DNA of 64,000 nucleotides from Levilactobacillus lindianensis (GCF_003946095.1 NZ_RHOD01000003.1:62001-126000); one strand, 5' to 3'. Positions 16,311-25,685 are shown, counted from the first letter of the stretch. Translations and numbers: made by a program. Notes: a model not told the origin generated them from the sequence alone.

Positions 16311-17030
16311 TCAACGATAGGGCTTCGTTCCCCAATGGACCGCAGCGGCCCCAAGATTGAAGCGTTCATAGTGGACTTGTGTTAATCCAGCCGCCTCAAA
16401 CATCGCCACCAACTCGGTCACGGAGACGAAGCGATGCGTCGAGCTTTGGAGGTAGTTGTAGGCCTGGTAGTGATGAACCAAGCGGCCCATCAGGGGAACC
16501 ACGTGACCAAAGTAGAGTTGCCAGCCGGCGTGTACCAATCGGTTGTCAGGTTGTGAGGTTTCGAGGCAGACCACCTGGCCGCCGGGCTTGACCACCCGCG
16601 CCATCTCACGGAGCACCTGGTTAGCGTCAGGGACGTTACGCAGGCCGAAGCCAATCGTGACGACGTTGAAGCTGTTATCCGGATAGGGCAAATGCATGGC
16701 ATCACCCTGACGCAAGGTCACGCGGTCTTGCAACCTAGCTGATCGCACCTTGTGGGTGGCTTCCTGAAGCATGACTGAACTGAAGTCCAGTCCGACTACC
16801 TGGCCACCTGGGCCCACCGCTTGGGCCAGGGCCAAGGTCCAGTCGCCTGTGCCACAGCAGAGGTCTAAGGCGAAGTCTCCAGGTCGAATCGTCATCAGGT
16901 CCATGACACGTTTGCGCCAGATCCGGTGGGTTCCCAGGCTAATGAGGCCATTCATCTGGTCGTATTGTGGTGCGATATGGTCGAAGATCGTTTGGACGGT
17001 ATCTTCTGATGTTTGGTTGGTTAAGGTCAT
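16311..17030 (-). CDS. menG: Demethylmenaquinone methyltransferase (UbiE/MenG), 239 aa
   Basis: An S-adenosylmethionine-dependent C-methyltransferase for the last step of menaquinone synthesis. It contains the UbiE motifs IFDHIAPQYDQMNGLISLGTHRIWRK, the SAM-binding DLCCGTGDWTLALA, FNVVTIGFGLRNVPDANQVLREM, and the C-terminal FNLGAAAVHWGTKP. The length is standard. AGGAGG lies 9 bases before the ATG. No other menaquinone genes are in the window; incomplete menaquinone pathways are common in lactobacilli, so it may act on imported precursors. Confidence 0.93.
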   Translation of the reverse strand: MTLTNQTSEDTVQTIFDHIAPQYDQMNGLISLGTHRIWRKRVMDLMTIRPGDFALDLCCGTGDWTLALAQAVGPGGQVVGLDFSSVMLQEATHKVRSARLQDRVTLRQGDAMHLPYPDNSFNVVTIGFGLRNVPDANQVLREMARVVKPGGQVVCLETSQPDNRLVHAGWQLYFGHVVPLMGRLVHHYQAYNYLQSSTHRFVSVTELVAMFEAAGLTQVHYERFNLGAAAVHWGTKPYR

Positions 17031-17104
17031 TTGTGATTGCCTCCTGGCTAGTACGACGTGTTATCAATACCTTCAGTGTAAAACAAAAGAGTGAGAAGTA
17101 AGAC

Positions 17105-17136
17105 AAAAGAGTGAGAATCAAAACTGATTCTCACTC
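17105..17136 (-). terminator. Intrinsic terminator after map
   Basis: On the minus strand GAGTGAGAATC/GATTCTCACTC is followed by TTTTGTCTT. It lies just upstream of the menG promoter region. Confidence 0.85.
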
Positions 17137-17165
17137 CAAATTGAAGGTCTGATTAGATTTTAAAG

Positions 17166-17960
17166 TTAAAGTTGGTACTTCTTGTCGATCTCGTCGCCTT
17201 GAGAGGTGAGGATCTTAGGACCATCATCGGTGATAACCAGGGTGTGTTCGTATTGGGCGGACAGAGACCCATCGGCTGTGACGTAGTAGTCCCAAGACTT
17301 GTCGGCGGTTTGGCGCGTGGCAATCTCCCAAGTTCCCAGGTTAATCATGGGTTCGATGGTGATGGTCATGCCGGCCCGTAACCGCAGTCCCTTACCGGCT
17401 TCACCGTAGTTGGGAACGTTAGGTTGTTCGTGCATCGTGGGTTGGATACCGTGGCCGATTAACTCCCGGACATCTCCCATGTGCTCCTGACCTTCCGTGT
17501 AGGCTTGGATGGCATGACCAATGTCACCGATCCGGTTGCCGACAACGGCTTGGTCGATCCCTAGGTACAGAGACTTCTTGGTGACGTCCATCAGGTGTTG
17601 GGCTTCTGGACTGATCTGACCAACCGCGTAGGTCCAGCAAGAGTCACTTTCAAAGCCGTCCAGGTTGACGGTCATGTCGACGGCGACGATGTCGCCTTCC
17701 TTGAGTAAGAGCTCCTTACGAGGAATGGCGTGGGCCACTTCGTCGTTGACACTGACACAGGTGGCGTACTTGTAGCCTTCAAAGCCCTTTTCGGAAGGGG
17801 TGGCGCCGTGTTCCTCAATGTACTTGTTGGCAAACCGTTCGATTTCCCAGCTAGAAATTCCGGGTTTAATGATGTCGCGTAATCCCTTGTGGACACCGGC
17901 TAAAACGGCTCCGGACTCCGCCATTTTTTCAATTTCACGTGCTGATTTAATGGTTATCAA
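17166..17960 (-). CDS. map: Type I methionine aminopeptidase, 264 aa
   Basis: Removes the initiator methionine from nascent proteins. The pita-bread fold metal ligands are visible: Asp in VAVDMTVNLDGFESD (two Asp), His in GHGIQPTMHEQPNVPNY, Glu in TIEPMINLG and Glu in QYEHTLVI. HGIQ replaces the usual HGIG. It uses a TTG start at 17960 with GGAGGTAACACG upstream. Monocistronic, with its own terminator. Confidence 0.95.
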   Translation of the reverse strand: MITIKSAREIEKMAESGAVLAGVHKGLRDIIKPGISSWEIERFANKYIEEHGATPSEKGFEGYKYATCVSVNDEVAHAIPRKELLLKEGDIVAVDMTVNLDGFESDSCWTYAVGQISPEAQHLMDVTKKSLYLGIDQAVVGNRIGDIGHAIQAYTEGQEHMGDVRELIGHGIQPTMHEQPNVPNYGEAGKGLRLRAGMTITIEPMINLGTWEIATRQTADKSWDYYVTADGSLSAQYEHTLVITDDGPKILTSQGDEIDKKYQL

Positions 17961-18150
17961 CGTGTTACCTCCTCAAAATTTCGTCTGATTACAATCAAGA
18001 TTGAGTGACTACTTACGTGCGAATAAGTCCGTAAATGTAAGTCGGTAACTCGGAACCAGACATTTTCATACAATACTAATTTACACCTAATTGGTTATTT
18101 AGGCGAACCGCGACCTTGATTCGACCAAGCCGAAAGCCTGTGCCGGGCTA

Positions 18151-18312
18151 TTAATCCTGCTGATCAAAGAAGTGAGTTTTAATCACGCGGCCGACGATCA
18201 GGATTAACAGGCCTATCAGGGTGAACTTGAAGTCCGTCACGAAGCAATAGACCAACCAAGCCAACAGACTGAATAGAACGATGAATATCAGTTCGTCAAT
18301 GATGATCCTCAT
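18151..18312 (-). CDS. Small two-helix membrane protein, 53 aa
   Basis: Starts MRIIIDELIFIVLFSLLAW and contains two hydrophobic stretches (about residues 8-24 and 29-43), then a basic/polar tail ending KTHFFDQQD. AAAGGA lies 12 bases upstream of the ATG, which is a long spacing. The gene follows another tiny gene in the same direction. I know no family. Confidence 0.6.
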   Translation of the reverse strand: MRIIIDELIFIVLFSLLAWLVYCFVTDFKFTLIGLLILIVGRVIKTHFFDQQD

Positions 18313-18349
18313 ACGCGAATAATTCCTTTCAAGTGTGGTTGACGGCAGA

Positions 18350-18383
18350 AACGAGCTTGAGACGACCGTCCCAAGCTCGTTTT
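18350..18383. terminator. Hairpin after the 58-codon gene
   Basis: AACGAGCTTG/CAAGCTCGTT. It has a short T run on either strand, so termination is plausible but weak. Confidence 0.5.
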
Positions 18384-18410
18384 GCGTCGCGACCTTACTG
18401 GAAGGTGGGA

Positions 18411-18587
18411 CTATTCGGCAGTTAGCCGGTCAATTTTGCCGTTGTCAATCTGGGTTAAGATCCGCTTAGCTTCCGTGATACGGGCGTCACAAAGGAAGTT
18501 CATGGCGTTGTCTTTTTCGTCCTTAGCGCGGTTCATTTGTTCGGTTAAAAAATTAATCTCGTCATGTAAATAGGCTACTAAGTCCAT
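18411..18587 (-). CDS. Small coiled, charged protein, 58 aa
   Basis: A helical soluble protein (LVAYLHDEINFLTEQMNRAK, then DARITEAKRILTQI) with heptad-like spacing, suggesting a short coiled coil. AGAGGG lies 6-7 bases before ATG. It is followed by a hairpin and the 53-codon membrane gene, possibly one unit. I recognise no family. Confidence 0.65.
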   Translation of the reverse strand: MDLVAYLHDEINFLTEQMNRAKDEKDNAMNFLCDARITEAKRILTQIDNGKIDRLTAE

Positions 18588-18789
18588 ACTTTACCCTCTC
18601 TTTATCGTGTCATGTTTGTGTTCGCAGAGTCGTAACCACCAATTACATTTATTGTACCAAAGTTTACCCCATAAGTAACTCGATTGCTTAGACCAATCAC
18701 GGGGCGCGTCAGTTTACAGCTCGTGAGAAAAGGACTACGATGGACATCAGTTGATAATGTTTCTAAAGTAGAGAATGGGGAGCGAGCGA

Positions 18790-20205
18790 ATGGAGAAGGC
18801 AATTGATTTACAGGGAAAGTCATACAATCATTTAGCGTTCATCTGGACGTTATTGGCAGGAACCTTTACCATGTCGATTAGCCAGTCGTCCTTATCGACG
18901 GCCTATCCGACCTTGATGCGATACTTCAACGTACCGGCATCGACGATTCAATGGTTGACGACGGGATTCATGTTGGTGATGGTGGTGATGATGCCCATCA
19001 GTCCCTGGATGTTAAATAATGTCCGATTCCCAGTCATGTTTGTCAGTGTTTTGGCCTTATTTGATATTGGAACCTTTATTATTTATTTGGCGCCAAGTTT
19101 TGGTTTGATGATGTTAGGCCGGGTGATGGAAGCCATGGCCGTGGGGATTATGTTCCCGTCGTATCAAACGGTGATGTTGCGAATTACTCCGGAAAAACAG
19201 CGGGGGAGCGTCATGGGGATGGCAGGACTTGTTATGGGTTCGGCGTTAGCCGTGGGACCGATTATCTCAGGGATTGTGCTGCGTTATACCACGTGGCAAG
19301 GGCTCTTTGTGGTCTTTATGGTGATCATCACCATAGTCTTCGTGATTGCCCTCAAGACGATTAAGGACGTCATGCCCCAAGCCACGTCACGCCTGGATTA
19401 TTGGTCTGTCTTAAGTAGCATTGGTTTCATTGGCATTCTGTATGTCGTCAATCAAATTGGTAAAGCCAATGCCAACTGGGCTCTCATGCTGGGCTTATTA
19501 GTAGTCAGTGTTCTGGCGGTGACATTCTTCGTTTGGCGTCAATTTAACGTTGAGACACCTCTTCTGGATTTGCGGGTCCTCAAGACATTTAACTTTGACC
19601 TGGCCGTTCTCTTGACGGGGGCCTCCTATATTGCGCTGATCGTCGTGACCATCATCTTCCCTTTGTATTACCAAGAGGTGCTGGGGATTTCACCCTTTGC
19701 CTCAGGGATGGCACTGGTGCCTGGCGCGATTGTCCTGAGCCTGTTAAATCCACTGACGGGGAAGCTGGCCGACCGGATTGGTTTTAAGGCCACCATGCTG
19801 ACGGGGATGAGCATGATTGTCGTCGGCTGGCTCTGGCTGAGTCTGGTCGGTGGTCGCCAATCATTACTGGCGATGGTGCTGACGGCCGCGTTAATTGAAG
19901 GGGGCAATGCCTTCGTCATGATGCCCGCGGTTACCTTAGGCGCCAACTCCTTACCAGATAAGTTGATCTCTCATGGGACGGCCGTCATTACCACGGTGCG
20001 GCAAATTCTGGGGTCGACTGGAGTTGCTGTGGCAACTTTGGTGTTGGCCACGGTTACCAGCAGCCATGCCAAGGTGGGCAGTGCCACAGCGGCGACGCTT
20101 GCCGGGTATCGTGCCGTGTTCCTGACCTTCCTGGGTGTCGCCATTGTTGGCTGGATCTTTGCGGTCATGTTGCGTGACGGCCGGAAGTCGGTTGCTACCA
20201 AATAA
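18790..20205 (+). CDS. MFS multidrug-type exporter (DHA2/EmrB-like), 471 aa
   Basis: A 14-helix major facilitator of the drug:H+ antiporter-2 class. It has the motif C-like VMGSALAVGPIISGIVL in helix 5, TIQWLTTGFMLVMVVMMPISPWM early in the protein, and LGRVMEAMAVGIMFP in the helix 4 region. The length suits DHA2. ATG 18790 follows GGGGAGCGAGCGA. It stands alone, with no TetR or MarR neighbour. The substrate is unknown. A very strong terminator follows. Confidence 0.9.
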   Translation: MEKAIDLQGKSYNHLAFIWTLLAGTFTMSISQSSLSTAYPTLMRYFNVPASTIQWLTTGFMLVMVVMMPISPWMLNNVRFPVMFVSVLALFDIGTFIIYLAPSFGLMMLGRVMEAMAVGIMFPSYQTVMLRITPEKQRGSVMGMAGLVMGSALAVGPIISGIVLRYTTWQGLFVVFMVIITIVFVIALKTIKDVMPQATSRLDYWSVLSSIGFIGILYVVNQIGKANANWALMLGLLVVSVLAVTFFVWRQFNVETPLLDLRVLKTFNFDLAVLLTGASYIALIVVTIIFPLYYQEVLGISPFASGMALVPGAIVLSLLNPLTGKLADRIGFKATMLTGMSMIVVGWLWLSLVGGRQSLLAMVLTAALIEGGNAFVMMPAVTLGANSLPDKLISHGTAVITTVRQILGSTGVAVATLVLATVTSSHAKVGSATAATLAGYRAVFLTFLGVAIVGWIFAVMLRDGRKSVATK

Positions 20206-20242
20206 GTTCAGCACTAATTTATGAAGTTAGCAGATAGTTGAT

Positions 20243-20289
20243 AAATTGGACCCCTTGAGTGGTAATGCTACTCAAGGGGTCCAATTTTT
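20243..20289 (+). terminator. Strong intrinsic terminator after the MFS exporter gene
   Basis: AAATTGGACCCCTTGAGT pairs with ACTCAAGGGGTCCAATTT and is followed by a T run. The roughly 200 bases from here to 20493 hold nothing else I can support. Confidence 0.93.
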
Positions 20290-20492
20290 GTCATACGCTT
20301 TTTTGACGACAATTGGCTTAAGAATTCGTTGGCCTGTCTAGACGCCATGTTGCTAAAATTGACAGCTTAGAGTTCAGAAATAGGTACCAATTCAAGTTGA
20401 CGGTCATCTTGATTACTACGATTTGTCGAAGAGGTTATGGACACGATGGATCTTAGCCGCAGGCGGCTTTTTACGCTAGTTTCAACAAGGAC

Positions 20493-20933
20493 CTAATCTA
20501 CACGTTCAAAGACTTCGCAGAGACAGGGAATCTGTTCGTTAAATGGTTCATCGGATTCGTTCCGGTACTCTTGGGTAAAGACAGCGCGGTGAACGCGACG
20601 CCAGTAGGCCAGTGTGCGGTCGCCTTCCCCTTCATGGTAGGCATGCTCGGCCGTGACGTGGTCAAAGGGCATCTCCTCGACCACCTTCGTTTGCGTCACG
20701 CAAACCGGTTGATCGTGGCCATCGAGGATAACGTTGTATTCACCCACGGAGGGGCGAGCCTCATCTGGTTCATAGAGCCCCAGGGCAGAGGTCGTGGCAG
20801 TTTTCTGGCCAATGGCGACCAGATGCGCGAGATCGTCCGCGTCTTCATAGCCAAAGGGGTAGGCATCGTAGTGGTTTGTCGTTACTTCTGGGTGGCGGGA
20901 CTTAAAGTCCTGCCAGAATTCGTCAATTGTCAT
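20493..20933 (-). CDS. ASCH domain protein, 146 aa
   Basis: ASCH (PUA-related) fold protein. DEFWQDFKSRHP, GQKTATTSALGLYE and VGEYNVILDGHDQPVCVTQTKVV are typical of the YqfB/ASCH group; ADDLAHLVAIGQKTAT carries the conserved substrate pocket. Members bind RNA or hydrolyse modified nucleosides, but the role here is unknown. It is the last gene of a three-gene operon behind the SDR gene (23-base gap with AGGAGG), which does not obviously explain its function. Confidence 0.85.
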   Translation of the reverse strand: MTIDEFWQDFKSRHPEVTTNHYDAYPFGYEDADDLAHLVAIGQKTATTSALGLYEPDEARPSVGEYNVILDGHDQPVCVTQTKVVEEMPFDHVTAEHAYHEGEGDRTLAYWRRVHRAVFTQEYRNESDEPFNEQIPCLCEVFERVD

Positions 20934-20956
20934 CAGGTGGGTCCTCCTAAAAATTT

Positions 20957-21778
20957 TTAGTGGGTTTCGGCAAAGCCGCGACGGCCGCCAGGCTTCGGAA
21001 TTTGGTTTTGCATCATGACGCTGAAGCCACCGTCAATGGCGAGGCTAGTAGCGTTGACGTAGCTCGACCGGTCACTGACCAAAAAGAGAATGGCGTTGGC
21101 GATATCGTCGGTTGTCCCGATGCGCTTGCTGGCAGTTAACTTCTTGCGGCCATTTTCAACTTCAGGATCTGCGTAGAAGGCGGCGGACATGGGGGTCTTG
21201 ACCAGGCAAGGTTCGAGAACGTTACTCCGAATGCCGAACATCCCCCATTCGGCCGCGACCTGCTTGGAAAGCATGTTAACGCCGGCTTTGCTGGTACTGT
21301 ATGCGCCACTGTAGGTTTCGGGGATGTCGCTGGCAACCGTAGAGATGTGGACGAAGGTCCCGTGCTTCTGGGCGATCATGACCTTCCCAAATTCGTGGGT
21401 GATGAGGTAGTAACCATTCAAATTGACGTCTAAGACTTGTTTCCAGGTTGCATAGTCCAGATCTTCAAGAGGATCGAATTTCAAGATGCCGGCGGTGTTG
21501 ATCACGACATCGACGCGATTGAAAGTTGCTTGGACCTGAGCGACGGCGGCCTTGACGCTACTCTCGTCGGTGACGTCACAGCTGACGGCCAACGTCTGAA
21601 CGTTGAAGTCCTGAGTCAGTTTCGTCGTAAATTTAGTTGTGGGGTCATCTTCCCGATCCAACACGACGACCTTCGCTCCTTGTTCAGCGAGGGCGGCACA
21701 AATCTTGGTGCCCATGCCCCCAACTGCCCCGGTAACGACACAAACTTTATCGCATAAGCCTAACCATTCTGTTGTCAT
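20957..21778 (-). CDS. Short-chain dehydrogenase/reductase, 273 aa
   Basis: Classical SDR. It has the Rossmann motif TGAVGGMG, an acidic Asp (VVVLDRED) pointing to NAD(H), NTAG, the catalytic Ser in HISTVAS and YSTSK with Tyr and Lys. The start codon overlaps the stop of the quinate/shikimate dehydrogenase gene (TAATG), so the two are co-translated. By context it is likely a hydroxy-acid or polyol dehydrogenase acting on a cyclohexane carboxylate. This is inference. Confidence 0.88.
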   Translation of the reverse strand: MTTEWLGLCDKVCVVTGAVGGMGTKICAALAEQGAKVVVLDREDDPTTKFTTKLTQDFNVQTLAVSCDVTDESSVKAAVAQVQATFNRVDVVINTAGILKFDPLEDLDYATWKQVLDVNLNGYYLITHEFGKVMIAQKHGTFVHISTVASDIPETYSGAYSTSKAGVNMLSKQVAAEWGMFGIRSNVLEPCLVKTPMSAAFYADPEVENGRKKLTASKRIGTTDDIANAILFLVSDRSSYVNATSLAIDGGFSVMMQNQIPKPGGRRGFAETH

Positions 21779-22650
21779 TATTGGTCCTCCTTAAATAGAT
21801 ATTCACGTACTTGTTCGATTGGCATTGCCTGGCCGGTCCACAATTTAAATGCTGCGGCACCTTGATTCAGTAACATGCCTTGCCCATTCAAGATGTGGGC
21901 AACGTTGGCCTGCAGAGCGACACGCATGAGCTTGGTTTCACTTGGTGCATAGACGGTATCGAAGACCGTCATGTTGGGGTGGAACCAGGCGGGGTTGGTC
22001 ACAAGGGCCTGGTCCACGAGCTTGCCCATCCCCAGACCGGTTGCGTCGACGTACAGGTCGCTCTGCGCGATGGCGTCTTGGAAGCGGTCCTGATGATCCA
22101 GGAGAGTAAATGTTGCGTGACAGTCAGTTTGTTCGTTGATTTCGGCGGCGATTCGTTGCGCATTAGCCACCGCGCCGTCGTTAATATTAAAGATATTGAG
22201 GGTTTTCAAGCCGGCTAGGGCGGCTTGAATGGCGATAGGTGTGCCTGCGCCGCCAACGCCGGCGAGTGTCATCGTCTGACCTTTGAGTGCGATGCCTTCG
22301 TCCTTTAAAGCATTGACGAAGCCAATCCCATCGGTGGTGTAGCCGGTGAGGTGGCCGTTGTGATTGACAACGGTGTTCACAGCTCCAATCAGCTTAGCGG
22401 CGGGGTCGAGTTCATCAAGCAGGGGGATCACGGCTTGCTTGAAGGGCATTGAAATGCTGGCCCCTAACATCTTAAAGGTGCGGATGGCGTCGATGGCTGC
22501 CGTGAGGTGCGCGGGTTCGACGTCGAAAGCCAGAAAGCGGGCGTTGATGTGGTCCGCCTCGAAAGCGAGATTGTGCATGGCTGGGGACTGTGAGTGACCA
22601 GCCGGGTGGGCAATGAGGCCCACTAGTGCTGTATGACCATCAATTTCCAT
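21778..22650 (-). CDS. Quinate/shikimate dehydrogenase-type AroE/YdiB family protein, 290 aa
   Basis: NAD(P)-dependent dehydrogenase of the AroE superfamily. Substrate site: SQSPAMHNLAF, the Lys in GASISMPFKQAV, NTVVN and TTDGIGF; cofactor site: LAGVGGAGTPIAIQAA. The absence of an NRT-type NADP motif and the SDR partner suggest a catabolic or reductive quinate/shikimate enzyme rather than the biosynthetic AroE. ATG 22650 lies 9 bases after AAGGAAG; an upstream in-frame extension has no ribosome site. It is the first gene of the operon with the SDR and ASCH genes, divergent from the PEPCK-like gene. Confidence 0.88.
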   Translation of the reverse strand: MEIDGHTALVGLIAHPAGHSQSPAMHNLAFEADHINARFLAFDVEPAHLTAAIDAIRTFKMLGASISMPFKQAVIPLLDELDPAAKLIGAVNTVVNHNGHLTGYTTDGIGFVNALKDEGIALKGQTMTLAGVGGAGTPIAIQAALAGLKTLNIFNINDGAVANAQRIAAEINEQTDCHATFTLLDHQDRFQDAIAQSDLYVDATGLGMGKLVDQALVTNPAWFHPNMTVFDTVYAPSETKLMRVALQANVAHILNGQGMLLNQGAAAFKLWTGQAMPIEQVREYLFKEDQ

Positions 22651-22798
22651 GACAGAAGACTTCCTTTCGAAACAAGTTCCATCTCCATCGTAATCCACGG
22701 CCAAACGGATTGCCACCGATGTTGCAAGAAGTCACTTTCCTCGGCTCGTAAAGTAAGCTAGAATGGCAAATAAGGATAGATCTGAAAGGAGACCGCTT

Positions 22799-24517
22799 AT
22801 GCAAACACCCGAATCATTAAACTTACCGTCATTCTATGCGAACCCGGACCGCAATGTGGCCGTGTTGAACTATAACGAACACTTCATTACCAGTATTTTC
22901 GACCTGGTGAATAGTCCCGAATTGGCTGGCTTCGTGAAGTTGTTCTTAGAGGAACAGCGTGATCGCACGCCGGATGCCGCCGATCCCCAAACGACTTTTG
23001 ATTTAGTTACACCAGATGTGTATCTCGCCACCATCAAGGCCGTTTTGACCGACCGGGTGGATGCGTTTGATCGCTTCAAGCCGGCCGAAATTCTGGCCAG
23101 CATCGAAGATCTTTATTCGTACTATCGGACCTATCTCCGAGTAGCCACGATGACGGTCACCCAAAATGACGTTGTGGCTAGTGAGTTCATGACGATTGAC
23201 CAGCGTTTCAATGACTTGGTTATTCGGTTGTACCGGACGATTGAGGAAAAATTACAGGGCCATCCCAACCACGTTTATCGGCAAGTCAGCGCTGGGTCGA
23301 GTGCCTGTGTGCTGTTACGGCGGTTGGCTTGGAATATGCCCGCTGGTTATGAAGGACTGAAGGACATTCGCTTCATCAGCCGGCTGATGTTACGGCCACC
23401 AATGATGTTGCATACCAAGAGCAACAAACGTAAGGGAACCTTCACCGCAACCCAAGTGAACCCCATGGAGAACTTTACCGGTACCGAAGATGACTGGTTC
23501 TGTTACCCAGCAAAGATTGGGGAGAGTCTGGCCTACCTGTACTTCCACCGCGACTATTTAGCTTCCGGCTTAGCCTTGGCCAACCTTTTCCAGTTGGCAG
23601 ATAGTACTGAGGTTGCCGCGCACAAACCAGATTTGGTGTTGTTGTTTGGGACCCCCGGGGTTGAGAGTGACACCGATCACGAGAACGGCCACTACTTCTA
23701 TGACGTTGCCAATGATATTTACGTCGGCCAAGTGCCTTACAATGACCAAACGACTTATTTTGGTTACATGAAGAAGATGTGTCTGACGTTGCATAACCTG
23801 CACATGATTGCGCAGAAGCGGTTGCCAATTCACGGGTCCATGGTGAAGATTACCTTTGCCAATGGTCAGACCAAGACGGTGGTCTTCTTCGGTGACTCTG
23901 GGGCCGGCAAGTCCGAATCTATCGAGGCGCTCCAAGAGGTGGCCGACGATCAGATCGTCAACATGGAAACCATATTCGATGACATGGGAAGCTTCACATT
24001 GAAGGGACAGGATCTTTACGCACAGGGGACCGAAACCGGGGCCTTTGTCCGCTTGGATGACCTCAGTAGTGAAGTGGCCTTCAACAACATGGACCGCGGA
24101 ATCTACATGAACCCTGAGCAAAAGAATGCTCGGGTTATCATCCCCGCCAATACCTGGCCACGTGTCGTGGCGCACCATCACATCGACATGTGGGTTTACG
24201 CCAATAACTACGATGATGCCGTGGGGATTCACCGTTTCGACGACCAGCAAACGGCCGAAGCTACCTTCGTGGCCGGCAAGCGTAAGGCGCTGGGGACGAC
24301 CGATGAGGTGGGGATGAGTACAACATTCTTTGCCAACCCGTTTGGCCCCGTCCAAGAACAAGCGGCGACCCAGCCCATCATCGATGCCGTCTTCGACCGA
24401 TTATTTGCCGATGACGTTTATGTCGGTGAAATCTACACCCATTTGGGCAATGATAAGTCCCAGGACAAGTTGAATGAGTCTGCCCGTAAACTCTTAGCGG
24501 TTTTGTTGGATCTCTAA
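22799..24517 (+). CDS. PEP carboxykinase (ATP)-like protein with HprK-type P-loop, 572 aa
   Basis: C-terminal half aligns with ATP-dependent PEP carboxykinases: TTYFGYMKKMCLTLHNL corresponds to the TEYAGEMKK block, then VVFFGDSGAGKSESIEAL in place of the usual FFGLSGTGKTT, a DDMGSF kinase-2 region and KNARVIIPANTWP in place of TNARVIYP. The P-loop GDSGAGKSES is the form seen in HPr kinases, which share this fold. The N-terminal 230 residues are not obviously PEPCK. The ATG lies 7 bases after AAAGGAG. It could be a diverged PEPCK or a protein/small-molecule kinase; substrate residues need a structure-based check. Single gene with a strong terminator. Confidence 0.75.
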   Translation: MQTPESLNLPSFYANPDRNVAVLNYNEHFITSIFDLVNSPELAGFVKLFLEEQRDRTPDAADPQTTFDLVTPDVYLATIKAVLTDRVDAFDRFKPAEILASIEDLYSYYRTYLRVATMTVTQNDVVASEFMTIDQRFNDLVIRLYRTIEEKLQGHPNHVYRQVSAGSSACVLLRRLAWNMPAGYEGLKDIRFISRLMLRPPMMLHTKSNKRKGTFTATQVNPMENFTGTEDDWFCYPAKIGESLAYLYFHRDYLASGLALANLFQLADSTEVAAHKPDLVLLFGTPGVESDTDHENGHYFYDVANDIYVGQVPYNDQTTYFGYMKKMCLTLHNLHMIAQKRLPIHGSMVKITFANGQTKTVVFFGDSGAGKSESIEALQEVADDQIVNMETIFDDMGSFTLKGQDLYAQGTETGAFVRLDDLSSEVAFNNMDRGIYMNPEQKNARVIIPANTWPRVVAHHHIDMWVYANNYDDAVGIHRFDDQQTAEATFVAGKRKALGTTDEVGMSTTFFANPFGPVQEQAATQPIIDAVFDRLFADDVYVGEIYTHLGNDKSQDKLNESARKLLAVLLDL

Positions 24518-24605
24518 ACTTTAGGGCTTACTCTTACTAACGAAATTTGCCCGTGATTTTTCGCAAGTTTTCGTGAAATAAATTTATTTATAGTGAATGG
24601 CAATG

Positions 24606-24655
24606 ATTGTCGGTCCGCTTCTCGCATGAATTGGGAAGCGGACCGACAATTTTTT
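24606..24655 (+). terminator. Strong terminator after the PEPCK-like gene
   Basis: ATTGTCGGTCCGCTTC pairs with GAAGCGGACCGACAAT, followed by TTTTTTG. Confidence 0.95.
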
Positions 24656-24660
24656 GTCTA

Positions 24661-24689
24661 AAAAAGGACGAGCAATAAGGCTCGTCCTA
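24661..24689 (-). terminator. Terminator of the acd-etfB-etfA operon
   Basis: On the minus strand AGGACGAGC/GCTCGTCCT is followed by TTTTTTAG. Confidence 0.9.
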
Positions 24690-24706
24690 GGAAAATCAAG
24701 CGGTGA

Positions 24707-25672
24707 TTAAACGAATTGGGCCAGTAATGCCGTCATGAAGGCATTAGCGTCACCAACGTAACCATAGTCGGCGACGTCGAAGATTGGCGCATTCGAATCT
24801 GAATTGACCGCAACGATGGTCTTAGCAGACTGCATGCCGACTAGGTATTGGACGGCACCGCTAATCCCAAAGTTCAAAATGAGATCGGGATGAATGGTAT
24901 TGCCACTCTGGCCGATCTGGTCGTCGTGGGTGAAGCGATCGAGGTCGGTCAGTGGACGGGACACCCCGATTCGCCCGCCAAGTTTTTCAGCTAACCGTGT
25001 AGCTGTATCAATGGTGGCGGTATTGGCTGCACCACGTCCCAGTGCGACGACGCGACTGGCGTCACCGACCGTCGTGGCTGTATTCACAACGGGAGTGGCC
25101 GTCTTAACTTGCAAGCGTTCGACCGGGTGAAAGGCGACAGTGACCGGGGTGAGTTCAGCAGTCCCGGTAGCAGGCTCAGCAACGAAGGTGTTCGGACGCA
25201 CGGTCGCCATTTGTGGCCGATGATCTGGACAAATAATTTCGCACATAATGTTGTCCCCGTATGAAGGCTTGGTTGCCACTAGTGTCTCGTCGTCGAAGCG
25301 CAGATCCAAACAATCAGCGGTTAATCCGGTCAACAACTTGGCCTGTAGCCGTGGGGCGATTGACCGACCCGTGATGGTCGCACCGAATAGAATGGAATTC
25401 GGCTGGTATTGCGCCACCAATTGGGCGAGGGCGTCGGCGTGTTCCGCGTCGGTTGCTGTTGGAAACCGGTCGTCACGCACGATGCGAATCTCGTCGGGGG
25501 CGTAAGGCTGAAGTTCTGTTTCGAGGTGATCGTTGGTGGCTTCAAAGAGGATCGCAACGGTGTGGAAACGGTCACCGGCTAATTGACGTGCCTTGGTCAG
25601 AAGCTGAAAGGTCGTTGGTTCAACGTGGTCTAAGCGGCGTTCCGCGATGACCCATAATTCTGGTTTTGACAT
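24707..25672 (-). CDS. etfA: Electron transfer flavoprotein alpha subunit, 321 aa
   Basis: FAD-binding EtfA that pairs with EtfB to move electrons between a flavin dehydrogenase and other carriers. The C-terminal FAD domain shows ALGRGAAN, the DQIGQSGNTIHPDL phosphate-binding loop, NFGISGAVQYLVGM and APIFDVADYGYVGD, all family signatures. The N-terminal domain is normal. No extra ferredoxin domain is present. The ATG has AGGAGG upstream, and the gene lies 13 bases behind etfB at the end of a three-gene operon with acyl-CoA dehydrogenase. Confidence 0.95.
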   Translation of the reverse strand: MSKPELWVIAERRLDHVEPTTFQLLTKARQLAGDRFHTVAILFEATNDHLETELQPYAPDEIRIVRDDRFPTATDAEHADALAQLVAQYQPNSILFGATITGRSIAPRLQAKLLTGLTADCLDLRFDDETLVATKPSYGDNIMCEIICPDHRPQMATVRPNTFVAEPATGTAELTPVTVAFHPVERLQVKTATPVVNTATTVGDASRVVALGRGAANTATIDTATRLAEKLGGRIGVSRPLTDLDRFTHDDQIGQSGNTIHPDLILNFGISGAVQYLVGMQSAKTIVAVNSDSNAPIFDVADYGYVGDANAFMTALLAQFV

Positions 25673-25685
25673 AGCAGATTCCTCC

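Noticed and set aside
23570-24361. 263-codon open frame antisense to the PEPCK-like gene
   Set aside because: It mirrors the codon bias of the gene on the other strand, has no ribosome site and no family-like sequence.
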